The notes under the pieces: model-generated
What the model was told of the DNA's origin: nothing
What the model saw: the letters and a program-made list of their open reading frames with translations, nothing else
The model's database searches: none
Program-made: the position numbers and the translations under genes
Assembly (NCBI GenBank): GCA_964505555.1
Contig: CAZDIO010000057.1
Span: 1 to 10,267 of the forward strand
DNA length: 10,267 nt
Reading direction: 5' to 3'
Source: CAZDIO01 sp964505555
GTDB taxonomy: Bacteria; Bdellovibrionota_C; UBA2361; SZUA-149; CAZDIO01
Shown here: in pieces, positions 1-7,550 of the stretch
Position numbering within the stretch: position 1 is the first letter of the stretch
Layout of the letters: each line of letters begins with the position of its first letter

Positions 1-45
1 TTTTCATTTTGTTAGAGGTTCTAAGTCATAATAATAGAGCGTTTA

Positions 46-3000
46 TTAATATGAACGGATAACTGGAATTTTGATCGTCTCACCTTCAGCCCCCTCTAAG
101 CGAAGTTCTGTGGGGTGTTCTTCGTCGTCGGGTTGTAAAATATTTCGAAGCCATACTGCGGGAGAGTCGGAGTGAAATATAGTATCTTGATGGTTTTCTT
201 GAGAAGCGTTTGCCCATTTTCGTTTCCCCTCTTTCATCGATAACACGAGGTAGTCCCTCGCTCGGGTACAAGCGACATAGAATATTCTCCTCTCCTCACT
301 ACTTCGTATCGCTGCAGCGGAATTTGCAATGAGTTCACCGACAAAGGTCTTTTCTCGACGATAACTCTCTTCTTCATTTTCGACTCTTACCCCTAGAAGG
401 GTAAGATAATTATCCTCCTTCTGCTCGCTTTCAAAGCACTTCATCTCTCCAACCATGAAATCATAATCACGATGCCGTCTTCCATCAAGAAATGGAAGGA
501 TCACCATCGGAAACTCAAGTCCCTTTGCACCATGAACCGTCATTAAGACCACCTGATGGGTGGTAAGATTTGCATTTGGGGAGCGGTGACCACTTTTTCG
601 TTGCTCCTGAAACCAGGCAAGGAGTTCTCCTGCACCCGGTAAGATATCTCCATCAAGTTCAGCTTTTCTCAAAAGGTCGATAAACCTCTCTATATTCTTA
701 AATGCCTCGCCTTTCCCTGTTTGTTCATAGATCTCTCGAAGATGAAGCTCTGCACAAAGGATCTCCAAAAATATTGAGCTACTACATCCACTAGCAAGCT
801 GCCGCATTCTATGAAGCGATTCTCTGACAACACTACGGATTGCTCCTTCTCCTTCACTCTCTACTTCTTCCCATCGCCCTAAGAGCTCCTCTTGTAAATC
901 AACAAGTTCACGATCACTTAACCCTATAAGTGGTGAACGAAGAATGCCAATAAGTGAGATCCGATCACCTTCATTGCTAAGGAATTGAAAGAGATTTTCA
1001 AACTGAACGATCTCATCTAATTCAAAAAATCCGTTACTATGGGAGATACTAAAATGCACCCCAAGCTCATCAAGAGTTTGAGCAATTTTTAGCAGATCTC
1101 GAACCGATCTCGTAAGAACAGCGATCGTCGGACTATTTGTTTCTGTCGTAAGTAATGGATACTCTCTTTCTCCTCCGTTTTTTCCCTCAAGATCCCCTAG
1201 CACCCCAGAGATAAACATTCCGATCTGCATCGCCTCATGAGAATCTTCCTGATCATCATCTGAGACAAAGAGCATACGGACATTTCCCACATCCTTTGTT
1301 AAGGGGGTTCGAATCGCATTCATCGCTTGAGGCTTAACGGCCGTACTCACCCGAGGAGTATCATCATTAAAATCAACCAAAAATAACTTCTTGAAAAAAC
1401 TATTTGCAAACGAAACAAGCTGAGACAATGCGCGGTAATTATCGTTAAGAAACTGCACTTCCCCGACGGTTTTAATCTCCTCCATCGCCTCCTGAAACAC
1501 TCTCACATCGCCCCCTCGAAAACCATAAATCGCCTGCTTTTCATCACCAACAACAAAAACGGATCGTGCATCTTTACTCTTTAATGTGCCGACAATCCTT
1601 CGTAACATCCCCCATTGGTAAATATCAGTGTCTTGAAATTCATCAATGAGGAGATGCTTAAACGTTTTTTGCAATCGCAGTAAAAGCTCTTCCCGACGTG
1701 TTTCCAGATATCCTGACTTCGGCACCACAAGCATTTCATAGGCACCATCAACTAAGTCATTAAAGTCAACCACTCCTTGCACTGCCTTTCTTTGTTGGTA
1801 GTTTTCATAGGCGGAACGAGAGAGAGAGAGAATCTGTTTTGAAAGTCGCACTCCTTCTTCTTCTCGATCAAGAGATGGCGAAAGTGCACTAAACGAGATC
1901 TCTTCAAGAAAGTCGCGAAGTTCTTTAAAATAGTTTCTTGGATTGTTTTTGCTCCGAATTTTTGCTGATGAATAGTACTTCTCAGTAATATTTTTTACCT
2001 CATAAAGAGAGCTCACCCAGTCACCATCCTCAACAGCAAGAAATGCCTGCACCGTTTGCAAAAGCTCTACAAAATGGGCGCGTTCGGTATCGTTAAGCTT
2101 TGTCCTTGCATATTCCTCATCAAGCCATGAACAGAGTGCGTTACACCACGGAGTAAGCCACTGACAAACCATACCGTGGGTATCCTTCCTCCAAACATCT
2201 TTTAACTGAGATATCTTAGAAAGAAGCGCCGACGGATCGTAGTAAGAAGCAGAGAGTTTTTTTAATAACTGTGATGAAGATACAAATCGCTTTATTTGCG
2301 AAAAAAGAGCAGGATATGAGATCCCTGAAACTAATATTTCATCGATCTGCTTTTGATTTTTTAGATCTAAAAATAGATCATTAACGACTTGAGAGAGAAG
2401 CTCTTCTTGCTCTCCCTGAGAGAGGACATCCCCAAGAAAAGGATAGGGGGAAAGCTCCGGATCCATGCCGATCACCGTTGTACAAAAGGAATGAATAGTT
2501 CCAATTTGTGCCTCTTGCAGGGTAGACTTTGCCTCGTGGAGCGCAGAGAGCGCCTGTGGCAAGAGCGTTTCTCCTTCAAACTGCTTCTCTCGAAGCACGC
2601 TCCAGATGGCAAGCTCTAGCCGAGATTTAATCTCCAAGGCCGCTTTTTCAGTAAAGGTAATTGCCACTATTGAAGAGAGTGGCTCACCTTGGAGGAGAAG
2701 CTTCAAAATTCGATTACGAAGAACAAACGTTTTTCCAGACCCAGCACCAGCAACCACAACCATACTTTTTGAAACATCAGCTGCTTGAAGCTGCTCTGGA
2801 GAGGAAGAAAGAAGGGTAGGAAATGACAGGTGAGTTTCTTTTGGTTGTTCTTTCTTTTTTAATCTTCGCTCCGGTTTTTCTGTTTTTAGTTTTACCCGAA
2901 GAAGTGCCTCATTTCTTCCACAGATTGGCCGATAGTCACAAACCGGACATCCTTTTGTTTCAATTTTCTGATGTAATCTTCCTTCTCGAACAAGACGATC

Positions 3001-6000
3001 CAAAGAGAGTGTTTTCTCTCGCACCTGCCCATCTCGTTCTAGCGCAAGTGCAGAATCAAGCGCCTCTCCACGTTTCGGAAGTGAAAGATGCTCAACAAGC
3101 ACCCCATAGCGAGGGGAAGAAACCTCCTCATCGCGACGATTTGGTTTATGAAGTGCAATTACTCCGCCTCGTATCGGAAGCTGATAGGGAGGAATGCGAT
3201 CTTTTATAAACGCCGCATAAAGTGGAATCTGAAGACTTCGTCCGTTATCAATATCACTAATACTTGGCGCCTGACCTGTTTTATAATCCCACACCGCCTG
3301 AACCTCAATCTCGCCATCTTCCTTCCTTACTCCATCAAGGCGATCGATCTTTCCAGATATAATAATATCTTGATCGCCTCCTTGTAAGCTTAACCCCTCC
3401 ATCTCTGCTGCATTTCTCCCAAAAGAGAATTCTAATAGCGTAGGCATCGTAGAGATGAGATCTCGTTGAAAAACAAGGGCCGCCTTAAGGTATCCTCTTC
3501 GTCCGCGATCGCCTTTTTCATCAAGACCAAGGAGCACTTTTCGTCTTAAGTTACGAAAAAGTGGGTGTGCCTCCCAATTGATCTCGCTTTTAGAAAACTG
3601 CTCTTCTGCGATCTCTTTTAATAAACAAGAGGCATTATACAATGTTGAGTCATCAACCTGATACAACGGCTTTTTTTGTTGACTATAAAATTGGAAAAGA
3701 GATCTATGAACAATTTCTCCGATATTTTTATACACATCCTCTAAAAGCGAACGTGGACGTGTTGAGATGGCAAGAAGATCACGAAAAAAGAACCGATGCG
3801 GACAATCACTCAACGTTTCAAGAGCCGTTGTAGAGTACTCATTTACCCCACGTACTTGATAACGAGTATTATTAGCTGCCCAATTACTTTCTCCAAAAAA
3901 CCCATCATAGGCAGTAAGAAAATCGCTGTAGCGAGATTCAAGGAGTGTTCGCCCTTTACTTGGATGGAGACTGGTTAAGGTATCTATTTGCTTAAATGAA
4001 GAAAGCAAATATTTGCTTTGATCAAATATCGATTCCCCCTTATTTTCTTGTATAAGATCAAGTAACGTCACCACTCCCGCCGGAAGCGCCTCACCCACCT
4101 CTGTATGGAGGGGATAAGTCAGGATCAGCTCCTCCGAGTTTAAAAGTAGGTGAGAAAGTAACCAGTAGGCCTCTTGTGACTTTTTCTTCCCACCATAGGC
4201 TTCCGTAATTCGTGCGCTTAGATAATCTAATTCCGAGCCAAACGCTTGCTTTGATAACTCTCTTTTTGGAAAACAGTCTGAAGTTGCTCCAAGAACAAAA
4301 GCATACTTTCTTTGAAAAGAACGACTATCAAGAAGCTCCGTAACGTTGATCGCGGAAGGGTTCGTAAATGGTTGAACTGAACGTGTCTCAAGTTCGTCTT
4401 CTAGCGCAGTAATTATCTCCCCCACAGGAAGAGAAGCTTCGCCAACGAGCGCTCCTTTAAACTCCAGGTAGGTGCTTACGGTCTTTATTAACTTTTTAAG
4501 CTCTCGAAAAGAAAGTGCTCCAAAGATTAGCTCCTCTAGATGAGATTTTAAAGTCTGGCCACGAAGACGAAAATCAGAGAGTTTTTTCGTAGCTGCAAAG
4601 AAATTATTTTTAATATGCGTAAGTCTCTGAGAAGAAGTTTGTTCTCCTTGATGAAACTGCCAAGCAATTTCAAACTCCCTATGAAGAATTGAAAGTTGCA
4701 AAATAAACGCAAACAACTCTTGATAGAACGCATTTACTTGTCCCTTGCTACTGTTTCCCTCAAACCCTTTTGCCTTTCTCAACCAGCACTGAAATGCGGG
4801 AAGTGCCCACCGTTTTGAATTTTCAATATTTGGATTTAAGCCATGTCGAAAATAAAAATCCGCAAGGAGGTCCATTTTCAGGTGCGTATCAAAGACTGTC
4901 TCATCAATACTTTCGAGAGAACCCGGCAGTAACTGAGAAATTTCTAAAAGGATATCTGGATAATTTTCTTTAAAAGCCTCAAAGCACTCCTTTGAACCAG
5001 AAATGTTCTTTACCAATGGATCGCTAAAAAAGCTTCTTCCAGTATCTATCGTCGGATTTTTAAGCCACGCGAGATAGGCCCGAAATACTGAAGCAGGTCT
5101 TGTGGTATGAAGCGGCCTTCCTTTTGGCAGATATACTTCAAGCTCTGCTTCATGACAGGCAGAGAGAATCAGATCGTGGTAGGAATCAAGTTCTAAGGCG
5201 ATGATGTGAAAATCTTCTGCACGTGCTTTTCCTTGAGAGATAGCGCCTGCAATTGAACAGATAACTCGCCTGACCTCATCTCTTCTCTCTTCACACCTCC
5301 ACACACTCACCCCGTGAGGGTCATTTCCAAATTCCACTGGCTCAGTGTCATAATCAATAAGAGAGCGAACGAGTTTCTCTCGTGAGGGGTTTTTAGGGGC
5401 AATGCGTTGAACAGTGTTAAATTTCTTCTCTTCTTGTTTAAAATACTGCTGCAGTGAAGAAAGATACTGCTTAGAAAGTGGCGAAACGTTTGTTGAAGCA
5501 TCTTTCTTATCTGAGATTTCCTGCTCATATATCGCAACATGAATTTCTAAGATCTTTCCCAAGGAGGACCAGAGAATCTCTTCAAGAGGAAAGAGATGAG
5601 TTGGTCGGTAGAATAAGATTGCTTCAGGAAGAAGTTCGACTAAGATCTCTCTTTGTGGCAATTGTGAAATAATTTCAATGAGCATCTCAATGAGCATGAC
5701 CTGATCGAAGGTTCGATGCTCTCTTTGAAATTCTTCGTATTGATTAAGAAGAAAGAGTGTCTCCTCTGCTTTTTTCTTCTCTTCTTTCGTATTTCCAAAG
5801 TGATCGATCATACTCCCCAGAAAACGCTCCTCGGATTGATTCAATCGCAACGAATCAAAGAGTGTCCGGAGCGAGGGCACCGGATAAGGAGATGCTCCCT
5901 CCACCTTTTTTCCATGAAGAGTGCTCTTATGGAGGAGCTCAAACTCATTTTTATTGGCGAAAAGAAGCGTCTGAATCAATGAAAGACTCTCTTTAAAAGA

Positions 6001-6207
6001 GAGTTCACGAGGAATTTGTAGGTGAGGAGATTCTTGTTTCAAAACCTCTCTGACACAAAAGGAGATTGCATCTCTGATGGTTAGAACGACAAGATCATTT
6101 GGTGGGGGATTTTTTTCTAGCGCGTATTTAAGGTGAGTAACTTCAAACTTTGTTTCACAAAGTATCCATCCCCGTCGATATGATGAGAGACATTCTAGTT
6201 CGTTCAC
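46..6207 (-). CDS. Single-chain AddB-AddA-like helicase-nuclease (fusion)
   Basis: Predicted to unwind and resect double-strand DNA ends for RecA-dependent repair, the job of AddAB/RecBCD. Residues 1-780 resemble the AddB helicase-like fold but have no Walker A. Residues 788-1098 form an Fe-S PD-(D/E)XK nuclease: C802 with C1087-x2-C1090-x5-C1096 matches AddB cluster spacing, and H834, E926, D955, D974-Y-K976 and Q993-x3-Y997 fit the nuclease core. A charged linker (about 1100-1134) leads to a full UvrD-type helicase: Walker A AGAGSGKT 1153-1160, motif Ia 1183-1197, DEFQDTD 1522-1528, GDEKQAIYGFRGGD 1554-1567, motif V near 1886-1905, motif VI near 1973-1990. The chain ends about 65 residues after motif VI, so AddA's usual C-terminal nuclease is absent. 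The start is GTG at 6207 behind a weak TAGG; the stop is TAA. The order matches the addB-addA gene order of Bacillus subtilis, suggesting fusion of an operon. Domain calls are secure; pathway role is inferred. In the 45 bases beyond the stop, an ATG on the minus strand at 7-5 could begin another gene but has no clear ribosome site. Confidence 0.93.
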   Translation of the reverse strand: MNELECLSSYRRGWILCETKFEVTHLKYALEKNPPPNDLVVLTIRDAISFCVREVLKQESPHLQIPRELSFKESLSLIQTLLFANKNEFELLHKSTLHGKKVEGASPYPVPSLRTLFDSLRLNQSEERFLGSMIDHFGNTKEEKKKAEETLFLLNQYEEFQREHRTFDQVMLIEMLIEIISQLPQREILVELLPEAILFYRPTHLFPLEEILWSSLGKILEIHVAIYEQEISDKKDASTNVSPLSKQYLSSLQQYFKQEEKKFNTVQRIAPKNPSREKLVRSLIDYDTEPVEFGNDPHGVSVWRCEERRDEVRRVICSIAGAISQGKARAEDFHIIALELDSYHDLILSACHEAELEVYLPKGRPLHTTRPASVFRAYLAWLKNPTIDTGRSFFSDPLVKNISGSKECFEAFKENYPDILLEISQLLPGSLESIDETVFDTHLKMDLLADFYFRHGLNPNIENSKRWALPAFQCWLRKAKGFEGNSSKGQVNAFYQELFAFILQLSILHREFEIAWQFHQGEQTSSQRLTHIKNNFFAATKKLSDFRLRGQTLKSHLEELIFGALSFRELKKLIKTVSTYLEFKGALVGEASLPVGEIITALEDELETRSVQPFTNPSAINVTELLDSRSFQRKYAFVLGATSDCFPKRELSKQAFGSELDYLSARITEAYGGKKKSQEAYWLLSHLLLNSEELILTYPLHTEVGEALPAGVVTLLDLIQENKGESIFDQSKYLLSSFKQIDTLTSLHPSKGRTLLESRYSDFLTAYDGFFGESNWAANNTRYQVRGVNEYSTTALETLSDCPHRFFFRDLLAISTRPRSLLEDVYKNIGEIVHRSLFQFYSQQKKPLYQVDDSTLYNASCLLKEIAEEQFSKSEINWEAHPLFRNLRRKVLLGLDEKGDRGRRGYLKAALVFQRDLISTMPTLLEFSFGRNAAEMEGLSLQGGDQDIIISGKIDRLDGVRKEDGEIEVQAVWDYKTGQAPSISDIDNGRSLQIPLYAAFIKDRIPPYQLPIRGGVIALHKPNRRDEEVSSPRYGVLVEHLSLPKRGEALDSALALERDGQVREKTLSLDRLVREGRLHQKIETKGCPVCDYRPICGRNEALLRVKLKTEKPERRLKKKEQPKETHLSFPTLLSSSPEQLQAADVSKSMVVVAGAGSGKTFVLRNRILKLLLQGEPLSSIVAITFTEKAALEIKSRLELAIWSVLREKQFEGETLLPQALSALHEAKSTLQEAQIGTIHSFCTTVIGMDPELSPYPFLGDVLSQGEQEELLSQVVNDLFLDLKNQKQIDEILVSGISYPALFSQIKRFVSSSQLLKKLSASYYDPSALLSKISQLKDVWRKDTHGMVCQWLTPWCNALCSWLDEEYARTKLNDTERAHFVELLQTVQAFLAVEDGDWVSSLYEVKNITEKYYSSAKIRSKNNPRNYFKELRDFLEEISFSALSPSLDREEEGVRLSKQILSLSRSAYENYQQRKAVQGVVDFNDLVDGAYEMLVVPKSGYLETRREELLLRLQKTFKHLLIDEFQDTDIYQWGMLRRIVGTLKSKDARSVFVVGDEKQAIYGFRGGDVRVFQEAMEEIKTVGEVQFLNDNYRALSQLVSFANSFFKKLFLVDFNDDTPRVSTAVKPQAMNAIRTPLTKDVGNVRMLFVSDDDQEDSHEAMQIGMFISGVLGDLEGKNGGEREYPLLTTETNSPTIAVLTRSVRDLLKIAQTLDELGVHFSISHSNGFFELDEIVQFENLFQFLSNEGDRISLIGILRSPLIGLSDRELVDLQEELLGRWEEVESEGEGAIRSVVRESLHRMRQLASGCSSSIFLEILCAELHLREIYEQTGKGEAFKNIERFIDLLRKAELDGDILPGAGELLAWFQEQRKSGHRSPNANLTTHQVVLMTVHGAKGLEFPMVILPFLDGRRHRDYDFMVGEMKCFESEQKEDNYLTLLGVRVENEEESYRREKTFVGELIANSAAAIRSSEERRIFYVACTRARDYLVLSMKEGKRKWANASQENHQDTIFHSDSPAVWLRNILQPDDEEHPTELRLEGAEGETIKIPVIRSY

Positions 6208-6242
6208 TACATTGCCTATGAATATTAGGACTTCAACCCCAA

Positions 6243-6442
6243 ATAAAACTTAGACTTCATCTTCCACTTAAACTTAGTCTTGAACTTCTCCTAAACTTAG
6301 CCTTGCTCTTGCTCTTGCACTTGCTCTACCTATTTAAATCCAATCTCAACTCTTAAACCGCGTTTTTGGAAGAGCAAGTGCAGGTGCAAGGCTAAGTTTA
6401 GGAGAAGTCTAAGTATAAGACTAAGCAAAAGTCTAGGTTTTT
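6243..6442. repeat. Long inverted repeat made of degenerate AAGNNN hexamers
   Basis: Both arms are runs of hexamers of the form AAGNNN, read on the plus strand in the right arm (6371-6442) and on the minus strand in the left arm (6243-6327). The arms contain a perfect 23-base inverted match (6284-6306 with 6386-6408) and a perfect 12-base match (6316-6327 with 6371-6382), around a 43-base loop at 6328-6370. The left arm has one extra hexamer between these blocks. The hexamer phase is broken at the same place in both arms (AGGAG, five bases), so the arms are related by descent or kept matched. Each arm, read outward, ends in AAGTCTARGTTTT. It fills most of the gap between galU and the helicase-nuclease gene. 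The family is not recognised by name. Confidence 0.85.
6246..6442 (-). terminator. Possible terminator of galU formed by the hexamer hairpin
   Basis: A transcript leaving galU on the minus strand would enter this hairpin five bases after the stop codon and leave it into a T-rich stretch (GTTTTATTT, minus strand, near 6249-6241). The plus-strand exit also has five Ts (6438-6442), so the geometry is bidirectional. The stem is far longer than a normal intrinsic terminator and interrupted outside the core, so it may act instead as an mRNA-end stabiliser or be a repeat with no such role. It would separate galU from the helicase-nuclease gene, which starts 239 bases downstream on the same strand. 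Confidence 0.4.
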
Positions 6443-6446
6443 AAAT

Positions 6447-7322
6447 TCATCGCGACGATCTCTCCAACACTTCGCGCATATACGCCTTAAGCTTCGGTGC
6501 AATATCTCTCCTCTTTAACCCATACGCAATAGCTGCCTGGAGAAAACCAAACTTATCGCCGGCATCGTAACGATCACCAATAAACTCATAACCGATGAAC
6601 CCTTCGATCTTCATCATTCTCTCCATCGCATCAGTAAGCTGAATCTCGCCACCTTTTCCGGGTTTTACACTCTCTAGATAATCAAAAATTGACGGCTGCA
6701 AGATATACCGACCAACAATAGCGAGGTTTGAAGGAGCCTCATCGAGGCTTGGTTTCTCTACCATCGTATCAAGTTGATAGACCCGTTCTTCAAGTTTATG
6801 CCCTCCACACACTCCAAATTTGGGCACATCTTCATCTGGAACTCGAAATAAAGCGACGACCGATTTTTGATGTTTATCAAAAATCTCTATCATCTGTCGG
6901 GTGCATGGTTTTGCTGCATCAACAAGGTCATCCCCAAGAAGAACGGCAAAAGGTTCATTACCGATAATTGATTTTGCGCAGAGCACGGCATGTCCTAATC
7001 CTCGTGGCTCCTGTTGGCTTACAGAGATAATTCTTGCCATTGAACTTGTTTCACGAAGACTCTGGAGAAGATCCATCTTTCCCTCTCGCTCAAGCTTCTG
7101 CTCAAGCTCGGGAAATGAATCGAAGTGATCAATAATCGATCCCTTGCCGCGTCCGGTGATAAAAATCACACTTTCAATACCGGACTCTACCGCCTCCTTC
7201 ACGATGTATTGAATGGTAGGAACATCCACGATTGGGAGGAGCTCCTTGGGAACAGTTTTTGTTGCTGGAAGAAATCTCGTACCTAAACCAGCCGCAGGGA
7301 TAATGGCTTTTCGAACTCGCAT
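6447..7322 (-). CDS. galU: UTP--glucose-1-phosphate uridylyltransferase
   Basis: Cytoplasmic enzyme joining UTP and glucose-1-phosphate to give UDP-glucose and pyrophosphate, the precursor for polysaccharide, lipopolysaccharide and glucan synthesis. The 291 residues are the normal length for bacterial GalU. The nucleotide-binding signature PAAGLGTRFLPATK lies at residues 9-22 with the activating PKELLP at 25-30; GLGHA at 108-112, the metal-site GDD at 130-132, VEKP at 188-191, GEIQLTDAM at 225-233 and DRYDAGDK at 250-257 are all present, so it should be active. ATG at 7322 is preceded by AGGA (7330-7333) seven bases upstream. It is divergent from the response regulator gene and ends directly beside the hexamer hairpin. 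The separate glycosyltransferase gene in this window could use its product, but that link is inference. Confidence 0.96.
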   Translation of the reverse strand: MRVRKAIIPAAGLGTRFLPATKTVPKELLPIVDVPTIQYIVKEAVESGIESVIFITGRGKGSIIDHFDSFPELEQKLEREGKMDLLQSLRETSSMARIISVSQQEPRGLGHAVLCAKSIIGNEPFAVLLGDDLVDAAKPCTRQMIEIFDKHQKSVVALFRVPDEDVPKFGVCGGHKLEERVYQLDTMVEKPSLDEAPSNLAIVGRYILQPSIFDYLESVKPGKGGEIQLTDAMERMMKIEGFIGYEFIGDRYDAGDKFGFLQAAIAYGLKRRDIAPKLKAYMREVLERSSR

Positions 7323-7329
7323 ATATTTT

Positions 7330-7333
7330 TCCT
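7330..7333 (-). promoter_or_regulatory. Ribosome binding site of galU
   Basis: AGGA on the minus strand, seven bases before the ATG at 7322. It supports this start, which also places the conserved GalU N-terminus (KAIIPAAGLGTR) at residue 5. Confidence 0.6.
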
Positions 7334-7426
7334 ATAAAGCTTCACTTGAAAGAGCACTTTAACAATTTTGACGGGGATGAAAAGAGAAAGGAAGGGAATA
7401 GGGGGCCCCTTGCACTAATATTCAAT

Positions 7427-7495
7427 GCGTTACAAAAATCGTAGTTTTTCCGCTCATACAATCACTCTGATGGGTCGATAACATCTTGTAACCGC
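7427..7495. repeat. Spaced inverted repeat, possible activator-binding sites
   Basis: GCGTTACAA at 7427-7435 and TTGTAACCGC at 7486-7495 are inverted copies differing by one inserted base. They lie about 25 to 95 bases upstream of the sigma-54-like promoter, a range where NtrC-family activators often bind. The adjacent gene encodes such an activator, so autoregulation is possible. The match is short and could be chance. Confidence 0.3.
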
Positions 7496-7518
7496 TCTTC
7501 TTTATATTATGCGGTAAT

Positions 7519-7535
7519 TTGGCGTGGTTTTTGCC
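7519..7535 (+). promoter_or_regulatory. Sigma-54-like -24/-12 promoter
   Basis: TTGGCGTG followed by TTTTTGCC has the GG-N10-GC spacing required by sigma-54 (GG at 7521-7522, GC at 7533-7534) and fits the TTGGCACG-N4-TTGC consensus at most positions. Transcription would begin near 7546, only about five bases before the ATG at 7551. So short a leader argues for caution: the site may be real with near-leaderless translation, or a chance match. Confidence 0.4.
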
Positions 7536-7550
7536 ATATAGAGATTGCGT

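Noticed and set aside
2389..3387. Several plus-strand reading frames of 60 to 128 codons inside the large minus-strand gene.
   Set aside because: They lie opposite a continuous coding frame with conserved motifs and have low-complexity or motif-free translations, as expected for antisense shadows.
6219..6353. A plus-strand open frame through the hexamer array giving leucine at nearly every second residue.
   Set aside because: The alternation follows directly from the period-6 repeat, there is no ATG or ribosome site, and the frame ends in the loop.
7323..7426. A standard -35/-10 promoter for galU.
   Set aside because: No hexamer pair with acceptable spacing was found; TTTATA lies too near the start codon.
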